Shown: piece after piece, positions 1 through 6,796 of the stretch | Numbering within the stretch: position 1 is the first letter of the stretch | Layout: every line of letters begins with the position of its first letter | Source of the DNA: Methylovirgula sp. | GTDB lineage: Bacteria; Pseudomonadota; Alphaproteobacteria; Rhizobiales; Beijerinckiaceae | Assembly: GCA_025356505.1 (NCBI GenBank) | Contig: JANXSV010000224.1 | Coordinates: 1-13,139, forward strand | DNA length: 13,139 nucleotides | Reading direction: 5' to 3' | Made by a program: the position numbers and the translations under genes | The notes under the pieces: generated by a model | Databases searched by the model: none | What the model saw: the letters and a program-made list of their open reading frames with translations, nothing else | What the model was told of the DNA's origin: nothing

Positions 1-750
1 CTCATGCTCGATTTGCTCTAAACCTTTGAGAAAACCGCATAAATCGACGAGGATGCCGCTGAATTCCGGCCCTACGGCAGCAAGGGCTTTTTGAGTTCTC
101 TGGCGTGCGGCTAGAATAATATCGGAAGGGTTTTGTGGCGAAGCACCCGGCTGGCCGCCGCCAGTTGCTGCCCAGTTCGCTGTGACTTTGGGAAGCATTG
201 CCGCGACGGTGAGATCGGCTCTGAGTCGCTCGCCCGCTAGATACTGAACTTGAGAAATCAGAGGTATTCCAGCCTTATTTTTGCGCTTTGCCAACCATGC
301 AAGCGGGCTTTCATTTTCGTCCCGCAAACGCAAATATTTGACCTGCACACCGCCCGCCGCTTCAACACTTTTCTCCTGCAAATTCAGATGTTTATGTTGC
401 GCAGAAAAGGCACTTACTCCGAGCGCCTCTGTCCCTAATTTTGAGGCATTGGCACGACGGATACGGGCTTCTCCCTCGGGTGTTATGGTTACATGGGAGG
501 TTCCTGGTTTCCAATGGACGCAGCCCTCCGAGACCAGCGCTTTAAGGGCTGAAAGCGGAAAGCTGCCCCGGCTAAGTGACACGCCTTTATGGTTTTGATA
601 GGCTAAAATATGCGGTTCACTGGACGTTTCATCAACGCGAATTGCGATGTTTGGAGCCGTGAGCACGGTCAATAAATGGCCGATTTTTTCTGCGCATTTG
701 GTGGCGGAGGTCGGCCATTTGTCGGCCATTTCATTACGCTTCACTGTCAT
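1..750 (-). CDS. DUF6456 domain protein, 3' end beyond window
   Basis: Read on the minus strand, an open frame starts at the ATG at 750-748 and continues without a stop to position 1, giving 250 residues of an incomplete protein. Residues about 45-80 look like a winged-helix segment (SALKALVSEGCVHW, then a TITPEGEARIRR wing). The C-terminal part has LISQVQYLAGERLRADLT, then PKVTANWAA, AARQRTQKALAAVGPEF and VDLCGFLKGLE. I recognise this order as the DUF6456 domain of Hyphomicrobiales proteins, which follows a helix-turn-helix-like N terminus. DNA binding is therefore likely but I know of no defined function. Its ATG overlaps the TGA of the upstream DnaA-like gene by 4 bases, so the two are probably translationally coupled. 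The stop codon lies to the left of the window. Confidence 0.88.
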   Translation of the reverse strand, partial: MTVKRNEMADKWPTSATKCAEKIGHLLTVLTAPNIAIRVDETSSEPHILAYQNHKGVSLSRGSFPLSALKALVSEGCVHWKPGTSHVTITPEGEARIRRANASKLGTEALGVSAFSAQHKHLNLQEKSVEAAGGVQVKYLRLRDENESPLAWLAKRKNKAGIPLISQVQYLAGERLRADLTVAAMLPKVTANWAATGGGQPGASPQNPSDIILAARQRTQKALAAVGPEFSGILVDLCGFLKGLEQIEHE

Positions 751-1127
751 GGGTTTGTTTCCTCCAGAATATGGTTTTCAACTGTTTCAAGCCAGGCATC
801 AAAAGTCGGGTCATCGCGCTGCATTTCAACTTTTGAACAGGCGTAGCGGATTGTGCTTCGGTCACGGCTGAAAAGTGCGGCGACAGCCGTGATCGAAAGT
901 CCAAGTAGCGTATGGGCAAGATAAATGGCGCAGTAGCGGAGCATCCTTGAATGCAGGGTGTTGCGCTTTGCAGGCATTTGCGCACCTTCTGCGCGCAACT
1001 CAGGGGCGTAAAGGCATTCTAAGATCACGGCTAGTTTAAGCTGACCGGGCACGCTTAATCGAAGCAGCGGGGAAAGAGACACACTCTCGGACGGACTGCC
1101 GCCGGGTTTGATATTGTGCTGGAGCAT
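747..1127 (-). CDS. Orphan DnaA domain IV-like DNA-binding protein
   Basis: This 126-aa protein has no ATPase domain. Residues 62-120 resemble domain IV of the replication initiator DnaA: an AIYLAHTLLGLS helix, then AVAALFSRDRSTIRYACSKVE (residues about 81-101), which matches the DnaA signature GRDHTTVLHACRKI with Arg in place of the His. In DnaA this helix-turn-helix recognises DnaA boxes, so sequence-specific double-stranded DNA binding is the likely activity. Replication or cell-cycle control is only an inference. Residues 1-50 are not diagnostic and the ATG at 1127 has a poor ribosome binding site, so a start further in is possible. It overlaps the downstream DUF6456 gene by 4 bases (ATGA), which implies one transcript. 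The 253-base AT-rich spacer upstream must hold its promoter. Confidence 0.85.
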   Translation of the reverse strand: MLQHNIKPGGSPSESVSLSPLLRLSVPGQLKLAVILECLYAPELRAEGAQMPAKRNTLHSRMLRYCAIYLAHTLLGLSITAVAALFSRDRSTIRYACSKVEMQRDDPTFDAWLETVENHILEETNP

Positions 1128-1380
1128 TTTTTATTCGCCGTTAAGAATTATCAATCTCAACAGAGATATAGGATTTATTTCTTATTTCAAGGTAATATTT
1201 GTCTATTTTCCTAATGGGTTTTTTGCGAACTACTTGAGGGAGGTTGACGAAAGCCATTTCAAGCATTCAAAATCAGATTTTTATGGCAATTTCTGCAAGA
1301 AAAAATTTTTTTTCAAATTTTTTCCCGGCTAGGCACCTGGTTGTATGATTTCCTCGCATTTAAGATAGGAAATTATTCTG
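1128..1380. promoter_or_regulatory. AT-rich divergent spacer with A-tracts
   Basis: This spacer separates the DnaA-like gene (minus) from the 138-aa gene (plus). It is far richer in A/T than the flanking genes and carries clustered runs near 1301-1324: A6 directly followed by T8, then CAAA and T6. Such tracts bend DNA and are the kind of sequence bound by H-NS-like proteins, including MucR, whose gene is about 0.4 kb away. At 1348-1354 and 1367-1373 lie inverted arms ATTTCCT and AGGAAAT around a 12-base spacer. The right arm contains the AGGA that would serve as ribosome binding site for the ATG at 1381. I could not assign confident -35/-10 pairs on either strand. Confidence 0.45.
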
Positions 1381-1797
1381 ATGAGCGGATTTTATGACAT
1401 ACGATTAAGAGCCGAAACGACAATCGACCATGTGCTAGCGCGAGGAACGCAGGCCTATTGCCGCGGCGATCACCTGAATGGGCTTATCGGTGTCAAACCG
1501 GAGGACCTTTTTGATCGACGCGAATGCACGACGCTTGTTTTAATTGCGCGGCTTGAGGCCGCCTTGCGCAGCGAGAGGGCACGGGCACGGGCGGGGCATT
1601 GGAGCTACAGCTTTACCAAGCACATGGGATTGATCCGTGCGCTGCGCGCGGAGCAGGCGACACTTGTTGCGGGCAAACTTCATTCGCTGTCGACAGGTTC
1701 CAAAGCAAAAATGCAAGGCCGTAGACGCTTAAATACTAAAAAACACTGTTTCGACGAGCGAAACAGCATTTTCAAAAATTTCAATGCTGACCCGTGA
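1381..1797 (+). CDS. Unrecognised 138-aa protein, basic and helical
   Basis: I do not recognise this gene with certainty. It starts at ATG 1381 with an AGGA about 10 bases upstream. Residues 46-95 look conserved in style: a helix VLIARLEAALRSERARARAG, then HWSYSFTKHMGLIRALRAEQ, rich in Arg/Ala and probably helical. Short alphaproteobacterial hypothetical proteins with a similar HWSY-containing segment exist to my recollection, without a known role. From about residue 98 the composition changes to Ser/Lys/Asn-rich, and the DNA for residues 122-129 is a perfect hairpin that serves as terminator for the converging mucR gene. The tail may therefore be non-conserved read-through or follow a small frameshift. 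No signal peptide or membrane segment is visible. Confidence 0.6.
   Translation: MSGFYDIRLRAETTIDHVLARGTQAYCRGDHLNGLIGVKPEDLFDRRECTTLVLIARLEAALRSERARARAGHWSYSFTKHMGLIRALRAEQATLVAGKLHSLSTGSKAKMQGRRRLNTKKHCFDERNSIFKNFNADP
1738..1766 (-). terminator. Intrinsic terminator of the mucR-type gene
   Basis: Arms CTGTTTCG (1746-1753) and CGAAACAG (1759-1766) form a perfect 8-bp stem with loop ACGAG. On the minus strand the stem is followed by TG and then six T (1743-1738), the layout of a rho-independent terminator. It lies about 33 bases past the mucR stop codon. In the plus direction only four T follow, so it may act weakly on the opposite gene too. Confidence 0.75.
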
Positions 1798-1798
1798 C

Positions 1799-2233
1799 CT
1801 ATGCAGCGGTCTTCTTGCTGACACGACGCCGACGTTGCTGTCCCAGACCCATTTCCTTGGCTAACGCCGAGCGGGCCTTTGCATAGTTAGGAGCAACCAT
1901 TGGATAGTCTGAGGGCAAGCCCCACTTCTCGCGATATTGTTCCGGAGACAAATTATACTGTGTGCGCAAGTGGCGTTTCAAAGATTTGAAGCGTTTGCCG
2001 TCTTCAAGGCAAATCAAATAGGTATCCGTGATTGATTTTTTTGGAGATACTGCGGGCTTCTGAGCTTCGACGGCAACCGGAGCAACTTGAACAGATGAAA
2101 GCCTCGTAAGAGAAGCGTGCACTTCCTGTATAACGTTGCCAAGTTCAGCAGTAGGCACAGAGTTATTGCTTACATAAGCAGCAACGATTTCCACAGTTAG
2201 TTCTAAAAAATGATCTGTTTCTGAATTCTGCAT
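1799..2233 (-). CDS. mucR: Ros/MucR family transcriptional regulator
   Basis: MucR proteins are small H-NS-like regulators that bind AT-rich promoters and control exopolysaccharide, motility, cell-cycle or virulence genes in Hyphomicrobiales. The order is typical: an N-terminal oligomerisation segment (LELTVEIVAAYVSNNSVP, residues 10-27), a linker, then the DNA-binding core ICLEDGKRFKSLKRHLRT (74-91) followed by YREKWGLP and VAPNYAKARSALAKEMGLG, and a basic tail. Family finger ligands would be Cys75, Asp78, His88 and a second His, but here Gln92 (CAG) stands where most relatives have His (RTHY), so zinc binding is doubtful. I chose the ATG at 2233, with GGGGGA upstream, because family members begin shortly before this helix; an in-frame TTG at 2251 would add six residues. 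Length (144 aa) is normal. The target set cannot be read from the sequence. Confidence 0.93.
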   Translation of the reverse strand: MQNSETDHFLELTVEIVAAYVSNNSVPTAELGNVIQEVHASLTRLSSVQVAPVAVEAQKPAVSPKKSITDTYLICLEDGKRFKSLKRHLRTQYNLSPEQYREKWGLPSDYPMVAPNYAKARSALAKEMGLGQQRRRRVSKKTAA

Positions 2234-2298
2234 CTCAAATATTTCCCCCAAAATGGCCTGTGCGACAAACTAGATCTTAAATCAAATGTAGTACTAAA

Positions 2299-2325
2299 AT
2301 TATAGCCATTACTGCAACAGAATTA
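2299..2325 (-). promoter_or_regulatory. Candidate promoter of the mucR-type gene
   Basis: On the minus strand a perfect TATAAT (2304-2299) stands about 65 bases ahead of the chosen start. A TTGCTA lies upstream with a long 19-base spacer, so the -35 match is weak. The surrounding sequence is AT-rich, as expected for an autoregulated MucR promoter, but the site is a visual match only. Confidence 0.4.
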
Positions 2326-2404
2326 GCAACTTAGACTATCGATAAACAATTAAACCGAAACATTTCCTAGGGCAAGCCTCAAACCCTGCGACTGATGGCA
2401 AATT

Positions 2405-2446
2405 ATGCATACAAGTTGAATGCATACTGAAAAATTTCGATTTTTC
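2405..2446. repeat. Short direct repeat and UUCG-loop hairpin
   Basis: ATGCATAC occurs twice in the same orientation, at 2405-2412 and 2420-2427, 15 bases apart. Directly after it, 2429-2446 can form a 7-bp stem (GAAAAAT / ATTTTTC) with loop TTCG. No T-run follows on the plus strand, so it is not a classical terminator. It ends 7 bases before the ATG of the small ORF at 2454. An operator or an RNA structure in the 5' leader of the peptidase transcript are both possible. Confidence 0.35.
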
Positions 2447-2453
2447 GGCGGCG

Positions 2454-2675
2454 ATGCGTCATTTGCCAATTGAGGTTTTCAAATACCAGCCCACTGTCGA
2501 GCTGAAAAGCGCCGCCGCAGAAAGCCTGCGAGACTCTCACGGCGAGTTTACTGTAAAAATAGAGAAGAATCATCTGACCGAAGTGATATGTTTCTGGCAA
2601 ACGCCGCTGCTCACGATTTCCTATCGGTTACTTCCGAAGCTGAACCTCAAAGGTGATTATTTTGACAGAAATTAA
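2454..2675 (+). CDS. Possible small hypothetical protein (73 aa)
   Basis: This frame is open from about 2346, with its first ATG at 2454, and ends at 2675 inside the start region of the S9 peptidase gene. Codon choice is like that of the neighbours (CTG, GAG, GCC, AGC frequent), and the product alternates charged and hydrophobic residues (VELKSAAAESL, FTVKIEKNHL, LLTISYRLLPKL) as a small beta-rich protein might. Against it are the lack of a ribosome binding site before the ATG and no family that I recognise. If real, its end would be translationally coupled to the peptidase gene. It could instead be the remnant of a longer gene. Confidence 0.35.
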   Translation: MRHLPIEVFKYQPTVELKSAAAESLRDSHGEFTVKIEKNHLTEVICFWQTPLLTISYRLLPKLNLKGDYFDRN

Positions 2676-4779
2676 ATATAGTTTCAGGGAAGCAAATGCC
2701 CCGATAGCGCAGAAAATTTCACAGGTAACTCACGCCCATGGCAGGACCTTAATCGATGAGTATCACTGGTTGCGAGCCGGAAACTGGCAGCAGGTATTGC
2801 GCGACCCATCCACCCTTCCCCCTTCGATCAAGCAGCTTGTGAATGCCGAAAACGCCTATGCCGATGCGGTTTTATCCGACAGCGCTGATTTGCGCGCTAC
2901 GTTGATTGAGGAACTGAAAGGTCGGATGGAGCCTGACGAAGCCGGCGTGCCTGCTCCAGACGGAGACTTTGCTTATTATTCGCGGTATCGCGAAGGCGGA
3001 CAGCATCCACTCTTTTGCAGAAAGCCGCGTGAAGGCGGCGATGAGACACTGCTGCTTGACGGCGATGCCCTTGCGGCAGGGCAAGCCTTTTTTGATATTG
3101 GTGACGCAGAGCACGCGCCCAACCACAAAATCCTTTGGTGGAGCGCCGACGATCAGGGCTCCGAATTTTTTAAAATACGCGTTCGTGATCTGGCCACCGA
3201 ACTGGATATGGACCAAGGCCTCGTCGATACCGATGGTCACGCGGTTTGGAGCCGCGATTCACGTTCGTTGTACTATGTTAAAATGGATGAAAATCATCGG
3301 CCAATGTCCGTTTGGCACCATGTGATCGGGCAGATTCAGAGTACCGATCAACTCATTTACGAAGAAGCGGATCCCGCTTGGTTTGTCTCGATACATGCTT
3401 CGCTCGATGGCTGCTTTTGCGTGATAACCATCAAGGACCATGATTCATCTGAATGTCGCTTGTTGGATTTACGCGTGTCGAGCGTGGCAATTGCCGCGGC
3501 CCAGACGAGGGCCCCGCGTTTGGTTGCCGCACGCCGTGTCGGCGTCCGGTATTCTGTCGCGACTCATCACGACCGGGTTTACTGCCTCACAAACGCCGAT
3601 GGCGCAGTAGACTTCAAAATCGTCGAGCTGCAATCAGACGGTGCTCCGCTGCGGGAAATTGTTCCGCATCGGCCGGGCTGCCTTGTTTTGAGCATGACCC
3701 TCTTCCAAGGCTTTCTCGTGCGCTTGGAAAGAGAGCACGGCCTGCCACGAATCATCATACGTGATCTGGAAAGCTCGGAGGAACACGCGGTTGCCTTTGA
3801 CGAGGAAGCCTATGCTCTCGGACTAAATGATATGTACGAATTCGACACGCACTGGATGCGGTTCACCTATTCGTCCATGACCACGCCTGCAGAGACATTT
3901 GATTATAATATGAGCGAACGCACCAAGATTTTGCGCAAAAGGCAGACAGTGCCCAGCGGCCATCATCCGGGCGATTACGTTACCAAGCGCATTTTTGCGG
4001 CTGCGCATGACGGGCAGCAAGTTCCGGTAACTCTGCTTTATAAAGCCGACCTGACCTTTCCTGCACCTGTGTTGCTTTATGGCTATGGCGCTTACGGTCA
4101 CAGTATTCCAGCCGGGTTTTCCACGAACAGGCTTTCGCTGGTGGACAGGGGTTTTATTTTTGCCATTGCGCATGTTCGCGGCGGTATGGACAAAGGTTTC
4201 AATTGGTACACAGATGGCAAACTTGCCAATAAGGTCAATACGTTCCGGGATTTCATTGCCAGCGGTGAGCATCTCGTTGAACTTGGTCTTACGGCGCGCG
4301 GCAGCATCGTGGCGCAGGGTGGCAGTGCTGGCGGTATGTTGATGGGCGCTGTGGCAAATATGGCACCGAGCCTTTTTGGCGGGATTATAGCCGATGTTCC
4401 CTTTGTCGATGTGGTGAACACCATGCTTGATGCCAGCCTGCCTTTGACTCCGCCGGAGTGGTTGGAATGGGGCAATCCTATTACCGACTTCAAGGCATTT
4501 GAACGGATGCGCGGTTATTCGCCGTATGAAAACGTTGCGGCGCAGCACTACCCGCCGATTTTGGCGCTTGCAGGGTTGACTGATCCGCGCGTGACATATT
4601 GGGAGCCTCTCAAGTGGGTGTCCAAATTGAGGGCAACCCTGACAGGCGGAGGTCCGGTGTTGCTAAAAATAAATATGGACGCCGGACATGACGGTGCCGC
4701 CGGCCGGTTTGACCAGCTCGACGAAGTGGCGCTGTGCCAGGCTTTTGCCTTGATCTGCTGTGCGAAAGGTGGGGTGTGA
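2662..4779 (+). CDS. ptrB: S9 family peptidase, oligopeptidase B-like
   Basis: This is a serine oligopeptidase of the prolyl oligopeptidase family that cleaves short peptides, in oligopeptidase B after Lys or Arg, in the cytoplasm; no signal peptide is present. The N-terminal motif LIDEYHWLR and the YADAVL helix are typical, the middle is the seven-bladed propeller, and the C-terminal hydrolase domain carries the triad Ser555 in GGSAGG, Asp641 in GLTDPRVTYWEPLKW, and His676 in MDAGHDGAAGR. YWEPLKWVSKLRA is characteristic of oligopeptidase B. Length (705 aa) fits the family. I chose the TTG at 2662 because AAAGGTGA, a strong ribosome binding site, ends five bases before it; the in-frame GTG at 2653 lies within that site. 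The residue after the second Gly in the His motif is Asp where Gly is usual in E. coli PtrB. The isochorismatase gene follows after one base. Confidence 0.92.
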   Translation: MTEIKYSFREANAPIAQKISQVTHAHGRTLIDEYHWLRAGNWQQVLRDPSTLPPSIKQLVNAENAYADAVLSDSADLRATLIEELKGRMEPDEAGVPAPDGDFAYYSRYREGGQHPLFCRKPREGGDETLLLDGDALAAGQAFFDIGDAEHAPNHKILWWSADDQGSEFFKIRVRDLATELDMDQGLVDTDGHAVWSRDSRSLYYVKMDENHRPMSVWHHVIGQIQSTDQLIYEEADPAWFVSIHASLDGCFCVITIKDHDSSECRLLDLRVSSVAIAAAQTRAPRLVAARRVGVRYSVATHHDRVYCLTNADGAVDFKIVELQSDGAPLREIVPHRPGCLVLSMTLFQGFLVRLEREHGLPRIIIRDLESSEEHAVAFDEEAYALGLNDMYEFDTHWMRFTYSSMTTPAETFDYNMSERTKILRKRQTVPSGHHPGDYVTKRIFAAAHDGQQVPVTLLYKADLTFPAPVLLYGYGAYGHSIPAGFSTNRLSLVDRGFIFAIAHVRGGMDKGFNWYTDGKLANKVNTFRDFIASGEHLVELGLTARGSIVAQGGSAGGMLMGAVANMAPSLFGGIIADVPFVDVVNTMLDASLPLTPPEWLEWGNPITDFKAFERMRGYSPYENVAAQHYPPILALAGLTDPRVTYWEPLKWVSKLRATLTGGGPVLLKINMDAGHDGAAGRFDQLDEVALCQAFALICCAKGGV

Positions 4780-4780
4780 T

Positions 4781-5350
4781 ATGGCGAGGCCTGAAATGAT
4801 GATGTCTGCGGCCCTATCCCAGCTCATGGTGATAGATATTCAGGAGCGCCTGCTGCCCGTAATGGCGGAGGTGGATAGCGTTCGTGATAACGCCATCCGG
4901 TTATTGAAGGCCGCCAACCGTCTCAAATGTCCGGTATTGGTCAGTGAGCAATATCCCAAGGGGATCGGCCATACTGATCCTAGGGTTGCGCTGGAGCTTG
5001 GCCCCAACTGCACGATATTTGAAAAGCTGGAGTTTTCTGCTGCCCGCGAGATGGCGTTTTTAACTGAAGTGACCAAAAACAGGATTGCTCAGCGCACGCA
5101 GATAATCATTTGCGGGATAGAAGCCCATGTCTGCGTGTTGCAAACCGCACTTGACTTGAAAGCGCGGGGCTTCGAGGTTTTTTGCGTGGAAGACGCGATG
5201 TCATCTCGATCTCTGCGCTCAAAGGACGTTGCCATTGCCCGTATGCGGCAGTGCGGCATCGAAATCGTGACCGCAGAAATGGTTCTTTTCGAATGGCTTG
5301 GCCGCGCCGGAACCGCTGACTTTAAAGCTCTTCTGCCGCTGATTAAGTAG
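4781..5350 (+). CDS. Isochorismatase family hydrolase
   Basis: The 189-aa product belongs to the cysteine hydrolase superfamily that includes nicotinamidase, isochorismatase and YcaC-like proteins. The catalytic triad is visible: Asp19 in VIDIQERLLP, Lys82 in FEKLEFSA, and Cys118 in CGIEAHVCVLQTALDL, the last preceded by the usual hydrophobic strand and IEAH. QYPKGIGHTDP fits the YcaC-like/hydrolase subgroup rather than true isochorismatase, so the substrate is unknown. The ATG at 4781 has AAGGTGGGG about 7 bases upstream and lies one base after the peptidase stop, so the two genes should be cotranscribed. An upstream in-frame GTG at 4760 is less likely. The 3' end overlaps the converging membrane-protein gene by 8 bases. 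Confidence 0.9.
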   Translation: MARPEMMMSAALSQLMVIDIQERLLPVMAEVDSVRDNAIRLLKAANRLKCPVLVSEQYPKGIGHTDPRVALELGPNCTIFEKLEFSAAREMAFLTEVTKNRIAQRTQIIICGIEAHVCVLQTALDLKARGFEVFCVEDAMSSRSLRSKDVAIARMRQCGIEIVTAEMVLFEWLGRAGTADFKALLPLIK

Positions 5351-6407
5351 CAGGATGGCTTGAGGCAGTCTCGGCCCCCATGGTGGCCATCTGCCCTTCC
5401 TCGATAAAGGCGCGCAGTTCCGACATGGACCCGAAGCGGAAGACACCATGCTCGTTTTCCGCTTCGACTGAGCCATCTGAATACATGGCGTAGTTTGTCC
5501 CAGCGGCTTCGTAGCGCCCGACGACCGTGGGAGCCGGAGTATGAGCGACAACCGCCGCCGGTGCCGCATCGGATTGGTCGGGCTCGTCCTGCATGTTTTG
5601 CGCGACGATTGGTGTCTCGCCACTATGACTCACGATTTCGCGGGCAGCTGCATTGGCTGAATGGTAACCGTCAGACACAAGCGTCGCCGTTCCAGCGGCA
5701 TGCATTTCAGGATGCGCATGTAGTTCGGGGAGCAGGTCTTCCGGCACAGGCGGCTTTTTCAGCGCCGCCGTCAGCCAGTCGAGCGAGGGAGCAGGGTTAT
5801 GCTCTGAATGCACGGCGCTCGCCGCGTCGGCAGATTCGGAAGTCGAATCAGGCGGAGTATCATGGACAGAGACATTTGCCGCGGGCTGCACTGACGCGCC
5901 GGGAGAGAAAGTCTTAGGAAGGCTTGCCGATAAGTCAGGAGCAGCGGCAAAACTGATGCCGTCCGTTTTGACCTCGTGATTGGCAGGCGGCGGGGTTTCC
6001 TTTGCAGTGTCAGCATCTGAGGCGGATTTGACGACAAATAGGTCAGCCTGTTCAACGACAGCGGCAGCGCCGAGTGCGGCCCCCGCGGCGAGGGCGGGCG
6101 TTGCGATATGTATTGCAGCATCCTTCGAGACACTGGTCACAGCCTGAAGCGGTGTTTCGACAGGTTTTGCCCATGGTTTCGGAGTGTCTGAAACGACCGC
6201 CGGTCTTGCAAAGATACGAGCGAGGCTATTCAGCTTTAACGCCAGAAGCCCTATGACAAGCGAAATGATTCCGGCGGAAAAAAGTGTCGATCCGGCAATC
6301 ACCATCGCCCAACCGCGTTCCACCTGTATAATTTCGTAACCGGTATAGGCACCATAGGCGCCTGCAGCGGCACAGAGCGCCCCTATCACGATAATTATCC
6401 AGCCCAT
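5343..6407 (-). CDS. Two-helix membrane protein with conserved C-terminal module
   Basis: The 354-aa product starts with two hydrophobic helices (residues 2-24 and about 33-57) joined by a short charged loop (EIIQVERG). A long Ala/Pro/Ser/Thr/Asp-rich, probably disordered segment (about 70-290) follows. It ends with a compact module at 295-339: GRYEAAGTNYAMYSDGSVEAE, then GVFRFGSMSELRAFIEEG. I recognise that ending, a (M)YxDGSIE strand pair followed by a FGSMxELRAF helix, from conserved hypothetical proteins of Hyphomicrobiales, with no known function. The start at 6407 is supported by AAGGAGC five bases upstream. With two N-terminal helices and no signal peptide, the long part most likely lies in the cytoplasm. 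Its 3' end overlaps the isochorismatase-family gene by 8 bases, tail to tail. Confidence 0.85.
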   Translation of the reverse strand: MGWIIIVIGALCAAAGAYGAYTGYEIIQVERGWAMVIAGSTLFSAGIISLVIGLLALKLNSLARIFARPAVVSDTPKPWAKPVETPLQAVTSVSKDAAIHIATPALAAGAALGAAAVVEQADLFVVKSASDADTAKETPPPANHEVKTDGISFAAAPDLSASLPKTFSPGASVQPAANVSVHDTPPDSTSESADAASAVHSEHNPAPSLDWLTAALKKPPVPEDLLPELHAHPEMHAAGTATLVSDGYHSANAAAREIVSHSGETPIVAQNMQDEPDQSDAAPAAVVAHTPAPTVVGRYEAAGTNYAMYSDGSVEAENEHGVFRFGSMSELRAFIEEGQMATMGAETASSHPAT

Positions 6408-6796
6408 AAGCTGCTCCTTGATTGACCAATGGGTGGAGAAAACGTCTGTTTTCGCCGATTAGTGCGGTAGTGTGACAGATAATTTGCATTCGCGCAAAAC
6501 AGGTTGTTACCAAAGCAGAATGGTAGCCCGATAGTTACGGTGAAATGCCGTAAAGCCGTAAGTCTCTCCTTGTGCCTCCGCCATTTGAGCACCACCTCTT
6601 CCGCACTGTTGCGTAAATCACATAGGGCTTTGCCGTGCACAAACACTTTTGGCATTGGCCGGACTAATCCGCAGTGCGCAAAAACGCTACTCTGCTTGAT
6701 TAATAGCCCGGGCAACCTTGCCGACGCCCCGCCGACACATTAGGTTAAGGTATTATCCCGCAGGCGTTAAGCCCGCAATTTAACCCAGGAGCACCA
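6408..6796. other. Non-coding gap between divergent genes
   Basis: This 389-base gap holds the promoters of the membrane-protein gene (minus) and sodB (plus). I see no convincing gene in it: both long open frames lack ribosome binding sites and recognisable protein features. Visible structure includes TTACGG (6535-6540) with two following inverted copies CCGTAA at 6548-6553 and 6556-6561, and a small TTTGC/GCAAA inverted pair at 6483-6498. A TATTAT at 6751-6756 could be the -10 element of sodB, but no matching -35 is evident. Confidence 0.5.

Noticed and set aside
250..871. Plus-strand open frames of 62-105 codons
   Set aside because: They lie opposite the DUF6456 and DnaA-like genes, which have recognisable protein motifs along the whole stretch.
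3823..4548. Minus-strand open frame of 241 codons
   Set aside because: It is antisense to the catalytic domain of the S9 peptidase, which has its full Ser-Asp-His triad; the antisense product shows no family features.
6395..6743. Overlapping open frames on both strands (106 and 79 codons) in the gap before sodB
   Set aside because: Neither has a ribosome binding site or a plausible protein pattern, and the minus one overlaps the well-supported start of the membrane-protein gene.
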